A stretch of DNA of 64,000 nt, from positions 2,401,630 to 2,465,629 of the forward strand of contig NW_024468916.1 in NCBI RefSeq assembly GCF_011745365.1, read 5' to 3'. The notes under the pieces are model-generated. The model ran no database searches, was not told the DNA's origin, and worked only from the letters and a program-made list of their open reading frames with translations. The stretch's first letter is position 1, and each line of letters begins with the position of its first letter. The position numbers and the translations under genes are program-made. The DNA is from Cryphonectria parasitica EP155 (Eukaryota; Ascomycota; Sordariomycetes; Diaporthales; Cryphonectriaceae). Of the stretch, positions 21,310 to 33,784 are shown one piece after another.

Positions 21310-24300
21310 TCAATTATAAGCCAGCCGATCTTGCGTCCACCCCGGCCGCAGATACTCGGCATCAAACGCCATATCATAGCCCGTAGTATGCACATACTCC
21401 AACGCCCAGTCCACCTCCACCTCCGTCCCCTCGGCGCTCTGGCTCCACACCGTCACGGCAATGGTATTGTCTCCATGATAGTTGAGCACCCCCGTGGGCA
21501 CAGGGAAGTTGATCTGGTTGCCAATGTACGGATAGAAGCGCGCATACTGATACCCGTTGACAAAGAGCAGCACGCGCACCTCGTTGGTAGCCCCCGGGCT
21601 CGTCGGCACAAAGGTGCTGCTGGTCGTCCCGTTGCCGGGCGACGCGAGCACAAACGAGATGGACACGTCCAGGCCAGAGGGCACGGCAAGAGGTGCCACG
21701 GTGCGGAAGACACGCACCCCGGCCCCCGGCACGGCGAGCGTCGTGGCGTTGCTGGCCGTCCAGCCGTCTTCTGGGTAGCCGGGGAGGTGTGTGCCCACGC
21801 GCTCCGCCCACAGGCCGCCCTCGTTGTAGGGGCCTCGCACGGGGTCGAGGTTGCTCTCTCCGCCCGCCGTGCCGGCAATCTTCCAGTCCGTGAAGGCGTA
21901 CGGCCCTGCCGCGCCGCCGAGCAGCGTCGCGTTGTAGATGCCCCGCGCCGTGACCGCGCCTGTCGTCTCGTCGTGGCCTGAGTTGTCCATGACGACCACC
22001 AGGACGTTCTCCCCGCCTGCCTCTGCAGACGCGAGCGTGGCGTTGGCAAAGGAGAAGGTCGCGTTGCCCGTCGCCAGGTCTGCGCTGCCGAGGAACGAGC
22101 CGACTAGCACGCCGTTCAGCCAGGCCGAGAAGCCGAACGCGGTGCCGCCTGTGATGTTGAGGTAGACGCCTGTCTGCGAGGCGCTGGGGAAGGTGGCGCG
22201 GTAGATGTGCGTGCCTACGTGGATGTGGTACTCGTCCACGTAGAGGACTGGGTTGTTGGAGGCGGGAGGCACCGGGTTGGAGCTGTTGGTGATGTTGGCG
22301 GCTGGTGCGAAGGGAATAGTCGGTCAGTATAACAGAGAAGAAAAAAAAAACAGTAACAAGGGGGTGTGGGTTGTGAGGAACGTACTGATCCAAGTGGTTG
22401 AGGAGACGGTATAGTTGGCCTGGATCTCGGGCAGACTGTCATACCACTTCCAACCAGTCAGAGCCGGCAGCGTGAAGGCCGCAGGGCCGTCCACAGTGGC
22501 AGTCAGCAGGTTACCGTCCCTGCTGGCGATGGCGAGTGGCTTTCCGTTCCACGTCACTGCTTTCACGGACGGTGCAAAGATGGTGATTGGCTCTGTCGAG
22601 TTGTCGACGTCTCCTGTGAGCTGCAGCGTCTGGTTGGACGTGATGGATGCCGAGCGGACGAGGTATGGGCCCTGGACGAGTACTGCTGTTGTGTCAGGCT
22701 AACGCTGCCTCTTGTTTCACCATGTATGTCTTTTTCTTTCTTTATGTTCTCTCATTACTCACCAGTGCTGTTCTCAGGGTACATCGGGTCGTTGCTCAGA
22801 TTCGGCGCCCAGAACACGTACGCCGCGTCCCGGTCGAGGATGACCACGCGCGACCCATCGCCCAGGTCCACAACCGTCATGCCATTGGTGTTGGAAAAGT
22901 TGATGGCCACGCTGGCGTTGCCAGGAACAATGCTGACGGCCGTCGAGGAAGAGCTGTTGGAGGCAGAAGACGACGACTCCGCCAGGCGCGCAGAGGTGGC
23001 GCCCTCAATCACGAGCTCGCCCGACTCCCCACTGGGCACCCACACAGCCAGTACCTCGCTGCCGTCGATGACCGAGTACGTCAGGACCTCGGCGGTCGAG
23101 TACAGCAGGTTCTTGCTGCCAAACTTGAAGTCAGTAGGCAGGACCTTGGCGTTGTGCCCGTTGATGGTGATGCTGCCTCCATATTGCGGCACGGTCAGCG
23201 CTCCGCGGGACGTGTTGACAGCCAGAGTGAATGTGTCCACTGAGCTCGACGTCGAGTCGCCGTGCATGACGACGTAGAACCCGGCGCCCGTCTCCTCGTT
23301 GCGTAGTGCAGACGTGTTGATGGCCGGGTTGCTTGTCAGGCCGGGTCCGCTCCAGACCTGCTCCGTCACGGACAGTTCCTTGGCCACGCGCGTGAACATG
23401 GTCAGGAGCTTTGTCTCGTAGTACTTGGACCCGATGACCCGGTTCTCGCTCACGGGGCTCGAATAGTCGTAGCTGGTGCCCACCACCGGTGTTGCCAGCC
23501 AGCCCCAGTTTGTCCCGCCGTAGAGCATATACAGCGACACAGCCGTGACTCTCTGGTAGATCAGGTTCCGGTAGAACATGTTTACGAACTCAACGCCCAG
23601 GTCTCCGGGGCAGCCTCCTTCTGGGCCACCAAACGATAGGTAGCTTCATTTTGGACACCGTTAGACTAGGCCTTTTGGAAATTCATATGTATATTAAAAA
23701 AAAATTAAAAAAAAAAAATCAAGGAGCGTGCACTTACCTTCCGCCTTGGAACTCAGGCATGTAGTTGGGCTGCGTGGGCGAGAAGCTGGCAAAGTACTCA
23801 TCATACTCGGCCACCTTGTACGCCACATACTCGCCGTTGGTACCAGTGCAGACCGAGAGATCACACGACCAGCAGCTGGGGTAGCTGTCCAGCCCCACGA
23901 CGTCCACATTGCCCGTGACGTTGCTAAAGTCCTTGCTCCAGCTGTACGCGTTCATGTTGGGGTCGTTGTGCGTAAGCGGGATGTTGATGCCGTTGGCGCG
24001 GGCGCTGGCCTCGAGCAGGTCCATGTAGTCGTCCTCAGGCGCGTCGGGCGTCCGCGTCGTCACGTCGGTCCACTGCTCACCCAGCTCGTTCTCCACCTGG
24101 AACAGGACCACATTGCCGCCGTTGGTGATGAGGTGAGGTGCAATCAGCTGCGAGATCCCGGTCCAGTACGGTGTCCAGGCTTCCGTGTACCGTGTGTCGT
24201 TGTTGCGCAGCGTCCCGTAGGCGCCTGTTGTGACCCAGAGCGGAAACCCTCCGGCATTGGTCTCGGCATTGATATATGGTCTGGGAGAGGGTGTCAGGAG

Positions 24301-25120
24301 GGTTGAGAGCAGAGCACGCGGACGACAGGCCGAGATGGGTGGGTTTGTTTGCCCAGGGAGCCCTCAAATAATAATAATAATAAGCACTAAAAGAAAGAGG
24401 ACTTTACTTACCCAGGCCGTACGAGGACATACAGGCCAAGATCCTTGGCGAGCGTCAGGATGCTAGTGAAGTTGTGCGCGCCGGTGGTGAAGTCGAGGGT
24501 GGATTCAGAGGCGGCATGATAGCCCCAGTGGCAGTAGATGGAGAAGGCATTAAAGCTGGTGATGACAACCCCCCGTCAGTCTTGTGCTCTTGGGCCAGAA
24601 AGAATGAAAATGAAAAGAGGGCACATAATACTGACCCTGCCGCTTTGATCTTCTCAAGCAAGTCTTGCCAGAGCTCAGGGCTATTATATGATGTCGTCGT
24701 CGTTAGCAGTGCATTCCCCCCAAACAACCTGCCAGGTCCACGCCGTCTCAAACTCACACTGGGAAACGCCAGTAATGGAACTGCGATTGATTCACAATTA
24801 GTGTACAAGTCCTCAACCCAACAAAAATAAACGAAAAAAAACCAAAAAAAACCACGCACCTCTCCAGAGAAGATAAACAGTCTCTCCCCATTAATCTTGA
24901 AACTGTAATGGTCCCTAAACAGAGGCAGAGAAGCCAATTAGTAAATGAATCCATAGCTTCTTTCACCGGCGCAGGAAACAACCAACCATTCAACTAAATC
25001 CGTCAGGCCATCATCATGAAGAGGCCACTCAGTCGCATTTGTCGTCGTTGTCGTCTGCGCCGCGCAGAGCCCCGCCGAGAGCAGAGCCCATGCCAGGCCG
25101 AGCGTTCTAGAGAGTAACAT
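21310..25120 (-). CDS. Secreted beta-galactosidase, glycoside hydrolase family 35
   Basis: This enzyme removes terminal beta-D-galactose from plant-wall or storage glycans outside the cell. Nine exons: 24987-25120, 24860-24914, 24758-24780, 24636-24680, 24412-24555, 23738-24280, 22763-23643, 22386-22685 and 21310-22301. All phases close, giving 1038 aa, close to the 1000-residue norm for fungal GH35. A signal peptide ([22 protein letters not shown]) is followed by the TIM barrel: FSGEFHYWR near 61-68, the acid/base Glu199 in ENELG, and the nucleophile Glu310 in MPEFQGG. The beta-rich accessory domains and C-terminal jelly rolls follow, with many Asn-linked sites. Exon 3 is only 23 nt. The exon 8 acceptor is a tandem CAGCAG, so its start is 22685 or 22682. 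The first donor (GTTGGT) is weak. A TATA-like box lies about 135 bp upstream. Confidence 0.93.
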
Positions 25121-26355
25121 GGTCGTCGAGGGCTCGTTCGTCGGCCACGGGCAACCAAGAGTCTAGAGAAAACACACTCTTCCGACAGGCAAGACAGGAA
25201 AGCACTCATCCAACACGTCCTCCCCCCTCATCCCACAGAGCTCGTGGTCATGATGTTATATATCTTTCTTCCATCCTCCCCCTTTCCCCATGCTAAAAAA
25301 CCCCATCCCCGCTTATTACGCTCTCAAATCCATGCCATCAACCCACCCCCAGTCCCTTGCCTGCAGCAAAACAGCATGCAAAGCTATAGCAGCAAGGCTA
25401 AGAAAGAACATGCATAAAAAAAAAACTGCATAGGGAAGAGATGGGGCGTGGGGACCTCTTGGGGATTTTTCCACCGGCCAGAATTTTTCCATGGTCCGTC
25501 GACCCTGTCCTGTTTAGCTTGCTTTCTCTCTTTTTAGCCGCAGCAATGGTGGGTTTCTTTTGCTTTCTCTTTCTTGAACGATCCCCAGGTTTTATTGCGC
25601 CGTTTTCGCCAACACTCCTGCGGTGAGCTAGGCACGCCGTCATTGCGGGGGAGGTTTTGCCTGATGTAGCATAAGTAAGGTGTCATCGCAGAAGACCCCA
25701 GGCAGCTAACGTGTGCCGAGTTCCTGGGCAATCTGGGGTGGACTTGGCCTACTGTGCTGGGGCGAGGATGATTTTGTGGATAGAGACGCAAGGAAGAGAG
25801 AGGAAACAGCCCTGTCGCTCGCCCTTGTCTTGCCGAGGCCGAGACAAACTGTTACCCACCGGGATTTCCCACGATGGGGTTCGTCCCAAGTCTGCTTTTC
25901 GTTCGATGGTGATACGACTCTGGGTGGTTTGTATGTGATTACAAGGTATTTGTATACACTATTAAGGGTGGTTTTTACAACAATTGTACTAAGCCTTCAA
26001 CCAAGTGTATGCCCTCTTCCATTTCCCGTCCCATCCTAATTGATAGTATGATCGCCTTGTCACCAGCCTGTCCTTCACCCTTGCACCCCTTTCTCCTCCT
26101 CATGAGCCATGACCAAATATCATAATTCCATGCCAGAAAACCTGGGACAGTTCTGGCACAAACTCCGTCTATATACCATTAGAAGAGTAAAAGCGAGTTT
26201 TCCCATTACCAGCCATGCTGGTCCCACCAAAGCAAGCAATATCAAACCACTATAATTTCCACTAGCAAGAGCGCGCTCGCTTTGATTGAAACCGACTCCC
26301 GATTCTTTTCGGGCCATGTAGTGAATGCCTGGCAGCTCGAGATTCTGCCCACACC
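25121..26355. other. Intergenic, GH35 promoter region
   Basis: It holds the GH35 promoter, including a TATA-like element, and the 3' flank of the LRR gene. No gene supported. Confidence 0.55.
25257..25263 (-). promoter_or_regulatory. TATA-like box of GH35 gene
   Basis: TATATAA on the minus strand, 137 bp upstream of the start codon, at a plausible distance for a fungal core promoter. Confidence 0.45.
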
Positions 26356-29300
26356 TTAGTCCACATCACTAGCATCGTCCTCCCCGACGACACCTCTCTC
26401 AGCCTTCCAGGCGGCCATCTCTGCTACCGGGACCCGCCCTCTAAGCCACCTGAGTGTTGCCTCCGTGCCCCTCTCTAGCACGTTGAAGCGTGGCACTCTG
26501 AATCGGTTCCCAGTGGCGTCGAATCGTTCCAGGCCCCCAGGCCCGCCCAGCAGACCAATGTGTGGCTTCAAGTGCGCAATGTCATTATTCGAGACATCAA
26601 CAATCTTGAAGCCACGAATGCTCTCATGATCTAGCTCGGCGAGATGGTTGTTTGCGGCAAGGAGGATCGTCAGTCTAGGGTAGGCATCCCGCAGGAGTTG
26701 CCCGCCTTTCTCCTTGTCGCTGCTCGAGGGCAGGGAAGCGATGCGGTTGACGCTGACATCTAGCTTCTCGAGGTTGGTAGCGAGGAGATGGCTCATCAGT
26801 GGCCCAAGGCTCGTGATGTGGTTGGAGGATAGGTTGAGCTCCTTGAGCGCAGGCAGCTCCAGCACTTCGCCGCTGCCCAGGTATGTCTCGCCAACAAGCT
26901 GATTGTGCGCAAGCGAGAGCGTCGTCAGCGTCTCGGCGAAGAAGCTCAACGAGTCTGGTAACGACGCGAAAAGATTGTGTTGCAGGTGAACCTGCCGGAT
27001 CTGGTGGTTGTTTGCAAGCTTGGAACAGGCCACAGGATGAAGAGACGACGATTGCGAATTAGACCTATCAAGCACGCCGCCAGGTTTTACTTCCCAGGAC
27101 AGTGCGACGCTTGAAGAACGTGCTGTAGTAGGCGAGGCTGGCGTAGAGGTAGGTGGTGTGGCGAAATCATCAGTGTCGGTCCTGTCGTCGTCGTCGTCGT
27201 GCTCCCCGTGAGCTTGGTCCGCTGCCGACAGCTCAAACGCACTTCCCAAATGACTAACTTCGTCACTCGTAATCGCTTCGGCGATCAGTCCATCCTCGCC
27301 ACCGAGCCCTTCTACTATTGCCGAAGGAGGTGCCAGGCGCGCCGCCAGCATTTCCTTCAGCTCTTCGGTCGAGACAGAGACGAACTTCTTGTCTCGGAGT
27401 GGATTGCCGCTGAGCCGGAGCATGGCCAGGCTGTCCATGCGCGCAATCTCTGCTGGAACGGTCCGAATGTCATTGCTGGAGAATTCTGCACTCCTCAGCT
27501 TTTCCAGGCTCGTGAATCCGTCAGGGAAAGCATTGATGCTGTTCTCGTCCGCAGAAAGCGTGGCCAGTTCAAACCACGATGAGACGTCCGGTAACGCCTG
27601 AATACGGTTCATGGACACACACAGCTGCGTGAGTGCTGGCATGGCCAAGGTGACATTTGGGCGGACTAATCCTGTGAGCTGGTTCGAAGACACATCAAGG
27701 TTCTGCATTGTAGGCAGGCTCTCAATGCCATCCTCGATGAGAATGCCTGAGAGCTTGTTCTTGCGAACAATCAGCTCAGTCAGTGGCAGCTTGGACAATA
27801 TCCCAAATGGTAGAGACTCGAAGCTATTTTCGGCCAGGTTGAGGATCCGGAGGCGGTGAAGTTCGGCAAAGCTTGGCGGGAGTCCCTGGAGGTTGTTGCC
27901 ATGGAGATCAAGGATTTCGAGGTTGCTGAGGCGGCCGAAGCACGACTCCAATGTGCCCCAAAGCAGATTTCCACCAAGTTTCAGATCTCGCAGGGGCGTA
28001 ACTTGAGAGATGGGTTCAAGACAATTGTTGGCGAGCCGATTAGAAGACTGTGCGAATGTTAGCATTGTCTCATACAGACATCGTGCAAGGGAAACATACG
28101 AGGTTGAGAGACGTCAGCAAGGTGAGGCGCCGTAGACCAGCCGGCAAGCTGATGAGCATGTTGCCGTGCAGGTCCAGCGTCTCCAGCCCACCAAACAGGC
28201 AGCCCTGAAAGTCTTCATCCTGCTCGGCAAGCTCTTCCGGGTCGACATCCGGGAACAGCTTGTCATCAATCATCTCGAGCTCATTGTCCGCAGCCACAAA
28301 CCTCGTAAGATCCACGCTCTCGGCCCAGCTGCCGTCGCTCTTCCCTATGGATTCCAAGCTGTACATGTTGAGCACCTCGACTGGGATCTCTTTCAGACCG
28401 AGAGCAGCGATGTTCAGCCTACCGCTCGTCCTGGCGGTGGCTACACGGCCTTGGAGTACTTTCGAGGCCGAGCTGGCGTCGCGCTTCAGGTTAAAAGGGT
28501 CGTCGGTCAGCCCAAAGTCAAACGTGTTATCTGTAGGGATCACTGGCATCTCGGCTGTTCCACCAAGCTGCGGGGCCTCGTCTGCTGCTGGAACCACACG
28601 TTTAGCCGCCTTTGCTCTGGCAATCTGCTCACGAAGAGCGGCGGACGACTTTTTGAACTGCGGTGGCGGCGACTCTGGACCGGAAGCAGCTGTCTGATTG
28701 GATGTCGTCGACGCAGCGGAGAACGTGGTCTCCTCTCCTGACGCAGTCGTTGAAGACTTCTGGGATGTAATCGAGCCCTTCCTGGGGGTCAATGCCGGCG
28801 TGTTCATCTTTTTCACGACAGGAACAGCAGGCTTCTTCAAGGGGCTGCTCACTGATGGCATGGGGTGCAGGGGGCGAGCTGCGGCTGTCCTGGGTCCAGT
28901 GGGTGATGTCGGATCCAAGTTCAACGCGTCAATGCTCGGCGTCCTAGAGCGAGGCATCCGCACCGTTGAGGGCGTCGCCATCTGGCTGCGCGCAATCCCA
29001 TTCAGTCCCACCTTGGAGGGCGTCCTCATCAAAGTGCCCATGTTCCGTCCCCGAGAAGGCGTAGCGTCAAACGAAGGTAGCCGCGATCTCAACGGGCTGC
29101 TCAGTCCCAAGTCCTGACCAGGACCTGAGCTGGATCCAGGTCTACTAGGAGACATTCGACGTGAGGGAGGATTTGAGCTTTCGGAGCGCCGGCTCGAGGG
29201 GGGACGAGAGTCACGTCTGCTAGCCGGTCTCGACGTCAACGCAAACGGCTCAGGCTCAAAGAAACTGGAGCCTGAGGCCTTGCTCCTCAGTGCTGGAGAG

Positions 29301-30139
29301 GGAGACAGGTGCGACAGCGTCTCAATTGTTCTCTCTGCCAGTGACGGGCGCGACTTGGACGCCATGGCCCGCACCGTCTCGTCACCCAGTGTACCCTCCT
29401 CATCTACTGGATTCTTTCGAAATTGCGAATCGTTAAACGCACCACCACTCGGTATACTTGTCATGCTCGGTGTCCGGTTCCTTGTTAGCGATTTTTGGGA
29501 CATGTATTGCAGGGACGGCCTCTTCCTCAAGCCGGGAAGCCTTGAAGTGGGTTGCTGCTCTTGAGCCTCCTCGTACAGGCTTGCCATTGGATCTCGTGGC
29601 AGCCGTGAGTGGCCATTGTTTGTATTGTTGGTGGACGACGACTTTGGGAGACTCGGCTGGGAACGTATGGTGGGAAGGCTCGAGACCGGTCGGGGTCTGG
29701 GGAGGGCTCGCGTGGAGTTTGAAATCGAGGTCGTGACAGGTTTGGGAGCAGCCTCAGCCGTTGGAGGGGCAATGCCTGTGATGCTGCCTCCTCTTCCAAA
29801 GACTGATCCTGATGCAAGGTGTTCTCTTGACGCAGCTGAGCATAGCAGTCGTGGGGCCTTGGGCTCGCCTTGCTCTCCGCTTCCTTCTCCTCCCTCTCCT
29901 TCTCCTCCCTCTCCTCCTCCTCCTCCTCCTCCTCCTCCTCCTCCTCCTCCTCCTCCTCCTCCTCCTCCTCCTCCTCCTCCTCCTGCTGCTGCTGCTGCTG
30001 CTGCTGTTGCTGCTGTTGCTGCTTTGGCAAGATTGTCTTTGGATGGAGTTTGTCGGATCACAGTGGATCTGGGAGTGGGCAGCCGTGACATTGGCCTGGG
30101 GAGACCAGATCTCCCAGCTGGTGGCCTGTTCTCATCCAT
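26356..30139 (-). CDS. Leucine-rich-repeat protein with long disordered N-terminus
   Basis: Two exons (28100-30139 and 26356-28047) meet in phase 0 inside a repeat (LTSLNL then SSNRLANN), giving 1243 aa. The start at 30139 (MDENRPPAGRSGLPRPMSRLP) is chosen because fungal relatives begin with such a Pro/Arg/Ser-rich segment. The frame extends upstream without conserved sequence. Residues 1 to about 560 are disordered, with many SP/TP and RxxS sites and an Ala-then-Gly homopolymer stretch from triplet repeats. From about 570 the protein has two blocks of LRRs (LDLHGN-type units) separated by an acidic linker (GEHDDDDDRTDTDDF). This is the layout of fungal LRRC40-like scaffold proteins. LRRs bind other proteins; the partner is unknown. 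A role in polarity or signalling would be inference. It has no signal peptide or kinase domain. Confidence 0.87.
29912..30023. repeat. Compound triplet repeat in LRR gene: (TCC)24 then TGC/TGT
   Basis: About 72 nt of perfect TCC are followed by about 40 nt of TGC with three TGT interruptions. On the coding strand in the gene frame it gives a run of alanines, then about 25 glycines. The other frames are also open and would give Gln/Glu or Ser/Arg runs. Confidence 0.9.
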
Positions 30140-31470
30140 TGTCACAGGTCCTGGGGCTCTCGGTTGTGCAGCTGGGTGGTGATTGGCATGTACAGGGCTT
30201 GACGCGTTGAGGTCATGAAAGGCCCTTGGGCACTTCTGTTTGTCGCGTTTTATTAGTAGGAAGATTGCTAGAGAGTGTTGGGCCTGCAACAGCCCCGGCA
30301 TGTCGGGGTTTGTGCTGACGTGACACGGAGATGAACAAACCTCATGTGGGAATGTTGCCCAACGCACAGAGCCTCTTAGCTGCTCCTTCCAATATGCTGT
30401 GCATGAGGGTCTCGAGAGCACTGGGGCTGGGACTGGGACTCGGCTGTAGCTTCCGACACGAACATGTGGGTGGTAAACAGCTGGGTCAGGCTTTCTGTGC
30501 CATGGTGTGCTGGGGGGCCAGACATGCAAGTCAGGTGAAGATCACCAACCCCCAAAATGGGCCTTGTAATTTAAAGTTGGGGTGGAGACCCTGCAGATTG
30601 CCTGCTGCACTGCACACCTGCACGTGGGAAACCAGGTAAGGATGAATTGAATTGTGGGACTGGTGTGCCCCTTGCCCAGAGACGATCAATCTATCTCCCA
30701 CCATGGTATAGGATTTCCGAAACAAATTTCAGAAGAGACAGAAACAGATAGGCATGGCTTTTGAGCTGCAGAGGCTGGAGGTGCAGGGAATGAACAAAGG
30801 GGGTGGGAGGGAGAGAGGAGGAGGAGGAGAAGGTCAAAGGAGGTACAATACCATGGTAGGAGCTTACTACATTGATCCAAGTGAATACTACGTAATTACA
30901 GAGGTTGTACACAATGAGTGGTTCTTCCTCCCAAGGGTCCTACCTGGTACGAAATGTGCCAGCAGTACAGTAGGTGCCTGTACCATAGTAAGGACGTATA
31001 GGCCCTTAGCTGCAATGTGCCAAAGATCATAGTGCACTTCTTTTTGCCGGGTGGCTTGCGGGGCATCCCGAGGCTTCAGCAGGGGTCATGGAAGTTTTCA
31101 TTCAATACCTGCGTTTCCTATTCTTCAAAAAGTCTCCATGAAACAAACATCTTTTTGCACCCACACAAACAAACATGTTTCAAAGGCATGAAACACAGTC
31201 TACCCACATCTAGGCAAGATAACCTCTCCCTGTAGGTAAAGTTGATGGTACCCATGGGACTGATATCTCACCGGGCAACTCTTATCACCAACTAGTGCCG
31301 GTGATTGCAACAACAATGTCACTCTCGCGGCGAATTTCTCTTTGCAGCCGTAGTGTGTTTCAAAAACCTAGGTGGTATTAATGACAGGTACCCGCAGGAC
31401 TACTACCATAGTATCTTACAACATATTTCATGACTCCTGACTGAGCGACTGACTGACTGTCTGACTAAAC
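30140..31470. other. Intergenic, LRR gene 5' region
   Basis: Probable long leader and promoter of the LRR gene, and 3' flank of the NAD(P)-binding gene. No separate gene supported. Confidence 0.55.
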
Positions 31471-32378
31471 TCAGTATTGCCCAGTATCCCCCTTGGCCTT
31501 CATCGCCGCCTGTCCGATGCGGGCCAGATCAGCATTCGACAGCGTTTCCCTCTCGAACCCACGCAGGAGCTGGTCGAGGATCGCCGCCGCCACCTCTGTC
31601 CGGCTCACATTGGGCGCCATGGCCCTGGCTCCCGGTATCATGTTGGTGGCACGCATCGCCTGCCAGAGCACCCCCGCGGACGTGACCAGGCCCAGGCGCG
31701 CTACATGAATCTCGAGCCCGTCGCGCTGCGCCGCGAACTGGCGCACTATCTTTTCCGTCTCGGCCTGTGAAATGTATTGTTCATCAACAATCAGCCACCC
31801 ATCATCGTTGCGGGAAAGGAAGAGGAGGAGGGGGGGGGGGGGCACAACTCACGCGCATGAGCCTGTGTTCACCAAAGAGCAAAGGTTTCTGCTTTGGGTC
31901 CTCGGGCAATCCCTCCGCACTGAGATAGACAAAGACGAACGGCTTGGCGGGCTTCGCATCGTACATTGCCTGCATCCCCGCCAGCGTGCATGTCTGGCAC
32001 ACCCGCTTCACCTCGGCCGGGTCGAAGGCCCTGGCCTTGCCTGGCGTTATAGCCACTGTCCTGCGAGGTTGTTTGTGTCAGCGTGAGATTGTGATCCTTC
32101 CTTCTCATTTTTGGTACGATTGAGGATCGCGCCTCTGGTGAAGATGGTGCCTACCAGATACAGGCAGCTGCCCCTGCGAACTCGGCTTTGACATCGTCAG
32201 GATAGTCATCATAGTCGCGGATGATTAATGTCTTCATTTTGGATGAGCCAGGGCTGTCCGGGACGGGTACGGGTTTACGGGCCAGAACAACAAGCGAGGT
32301 GATCTCTGGTAGCTCAAGAGACTGTCTGATGACCTCTGTGGCCACAAACCCCGTGCCGCCGGCCACGATCAGCTTCAT
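31471..32378 (-). CDS. NAD(P)-binding Rossmann protein, NmrA/TIP30-like
   Basis: Three exons (32155-32378, 31853-32060, 31471-31764) give 241 aa with matching phases. The N-terminus has the strand-turn-helix MKLIVAGGTGFVATEVIRQS, with the GGTGFVA glycine motif of atypical short-chain dehydrogenase/NmrA-like proteins. The rest fits one Rossmann domain: VVLARKP, a VYLSAEG strand, and a short C-terminal helix region. The Tyr-x-x-x-Lys catalytic pair of active short-chain dehydrogenases is not evident, so it may be a redox sensor or an oxidoreductase of unusual type. The first donor is a weak GTAGGC. Intron 2 contains a run of 13 C on the coding strand, just after its donor. The gene diverges from the MET2-like hydrolase gene across 1.4 kb. 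Confidence 0.82.
31830..31842. repeat. G13 homopolymer inside intron 2
   Basis: Thirteen G on the plus strand, hence a C run in the pre-mRNA beginning about 10 nt after the donor of the NAD(P)-binding gene's second intron. Confidence 0.85.
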
Positions 32379-33784
32379 GTTGCGTTTAGCTTGTCAATCT
32401 GATATCGGTATGAATGACACCTGCGAAGGGTTGGAGAGTTGACTGGCGAGGACTGTTGACGCAGTGACGAAAGACTGATGAAAATCAGAGTAGGGCTTCT
32501 CCTTGTGCGAGATCGTTGGTGTGCCAGGCTTTTAATGTTCTGGTCTGGTAAGATTAGTATCGGATTTCGGCGCGACTGGCGGATTTCCCAAAGGCCGGCT
32601 CAGCTAGATACACGCCTTTAAGGCTGCCACCGGGTCAAAAATGCGGAAACGGAACGGCTAGGCAACTCCGCGCCAGAAAAATATCTTGGAACGGCGTTGA
32701 TGGTTTTCGGCGGCTACAGTGTCTCACAAGTATTACATTGTCAGTGCGTACTTGGGTGCGTGGGCTATGACGGGTCCACGACGTTCTCGACATGCACAAA
32801 GATCTGTGAAGGGGAAAAAAATCCCCCTGGGCGGCAAAGGGGTAGTAGACTATGGATTGAGAATATTGGAAAGCTTCCCTGCATCTCTCAGAATCAATAT
32901 GAGAATTGAACATACTATCACAGATGCAACAAAGCTCGGATCTTCTGAAACTGTTCGGATAATGAATGAGCTCGTCAGACACAGCTGGAGCGTCAATGAC
33001 AGGCATAAGCTTAGGCACACTAATCCTATCCTAGAACTTCTCACCATTCACATGCCGATGACTGAACAGGATCAAAAGGAGAGAGAGAAAGAGGGACAGA
33101 AGAGAGGAAGAGAGAAGGATGAAATAGAGACAGAGGAAGTATAACCAAAAACTTTTGGAAAGAAAACCACCAGAGGCCGAATTTCAGCTCTGGCAAGAAG
33201 GAAGTGTGGAGATTGGTTTGGTCCATGTTGAGTGCACTGGGAGGGGGGGGGGGGTTGCATTCGACATATGCCCCAATTGCGAGGCCTCGCCTTTCGAATC
33301 TTGCTGTCCGAAGTTCTTGAGAGCAAGTATAGAGAACTCGAAAGTCTTCTGAACAGCATAAAATGCATTAGCAAGACCTCATCCATAGTTACACATGCAG
33401 AAGTAATGAGCGACGAAAGAGCTTTGGGTCTCTCGCTGTCCTAGGCCCGCGAGAGAGATCATGCTATTTGCGACTCATCATCACTTCAGAAAACAACCAC
33501 GTCAACGTTTGCCAAGACACTCGCAACCATCAAACGAGTATTTGGCCAGCAGATATCGGGCTTATCTCCAGAACACGACAGTACAAGACTGGTACGAGAT
33601 CAGGTGTCTTATCGCATCACCCCCGCACCTACGATGGGCCGGTTATAAGTGGAAAGAAACGGCGCTACAGTTAAGAAACTCACTTTGTTGTCCGCCAACT
33701 CCTCCAAGAAGACAAGAGAACGCCCTGCCACGGCAGAATTCCCAAAAACAACCCTCACTCGAAACACACAAACCATAAGCAGCC
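32379..33784. other. Divergent intergenic region, 1.4 kb
   Basis: Lies between the NAD(P)-binding gene (-) and the MET2-like gene (+), so it carries both promoters. It contains a G12 run at 33243-33254. No gene supported. Confidence 0.55.
33243..33254. repeat. G12 homopolymer
   Basis: Twelve consecutive G in the divergent intergenic region. Confidence 0.85.

Noticed and set aside
21374..22393. Second minus-strand frame of 339 codons within the GH35 gene
   Set aside because: Shifted frame of the real coding exon, very Arg/Gly-rich, with no domain pattern.
29527..30030. Gln- and Glu-run protein on the minus strand
   Set aside because: Produced only by reading the triplet repeat of the LRR gene in another frame. 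It lacks flanking conserved sequence.
32635..33144. Overlapping frames of 127-141 codons on both strands
   Set aside because: No motif, poor codon balance and no splice sites extending them. They lie in a divergent promoter region.
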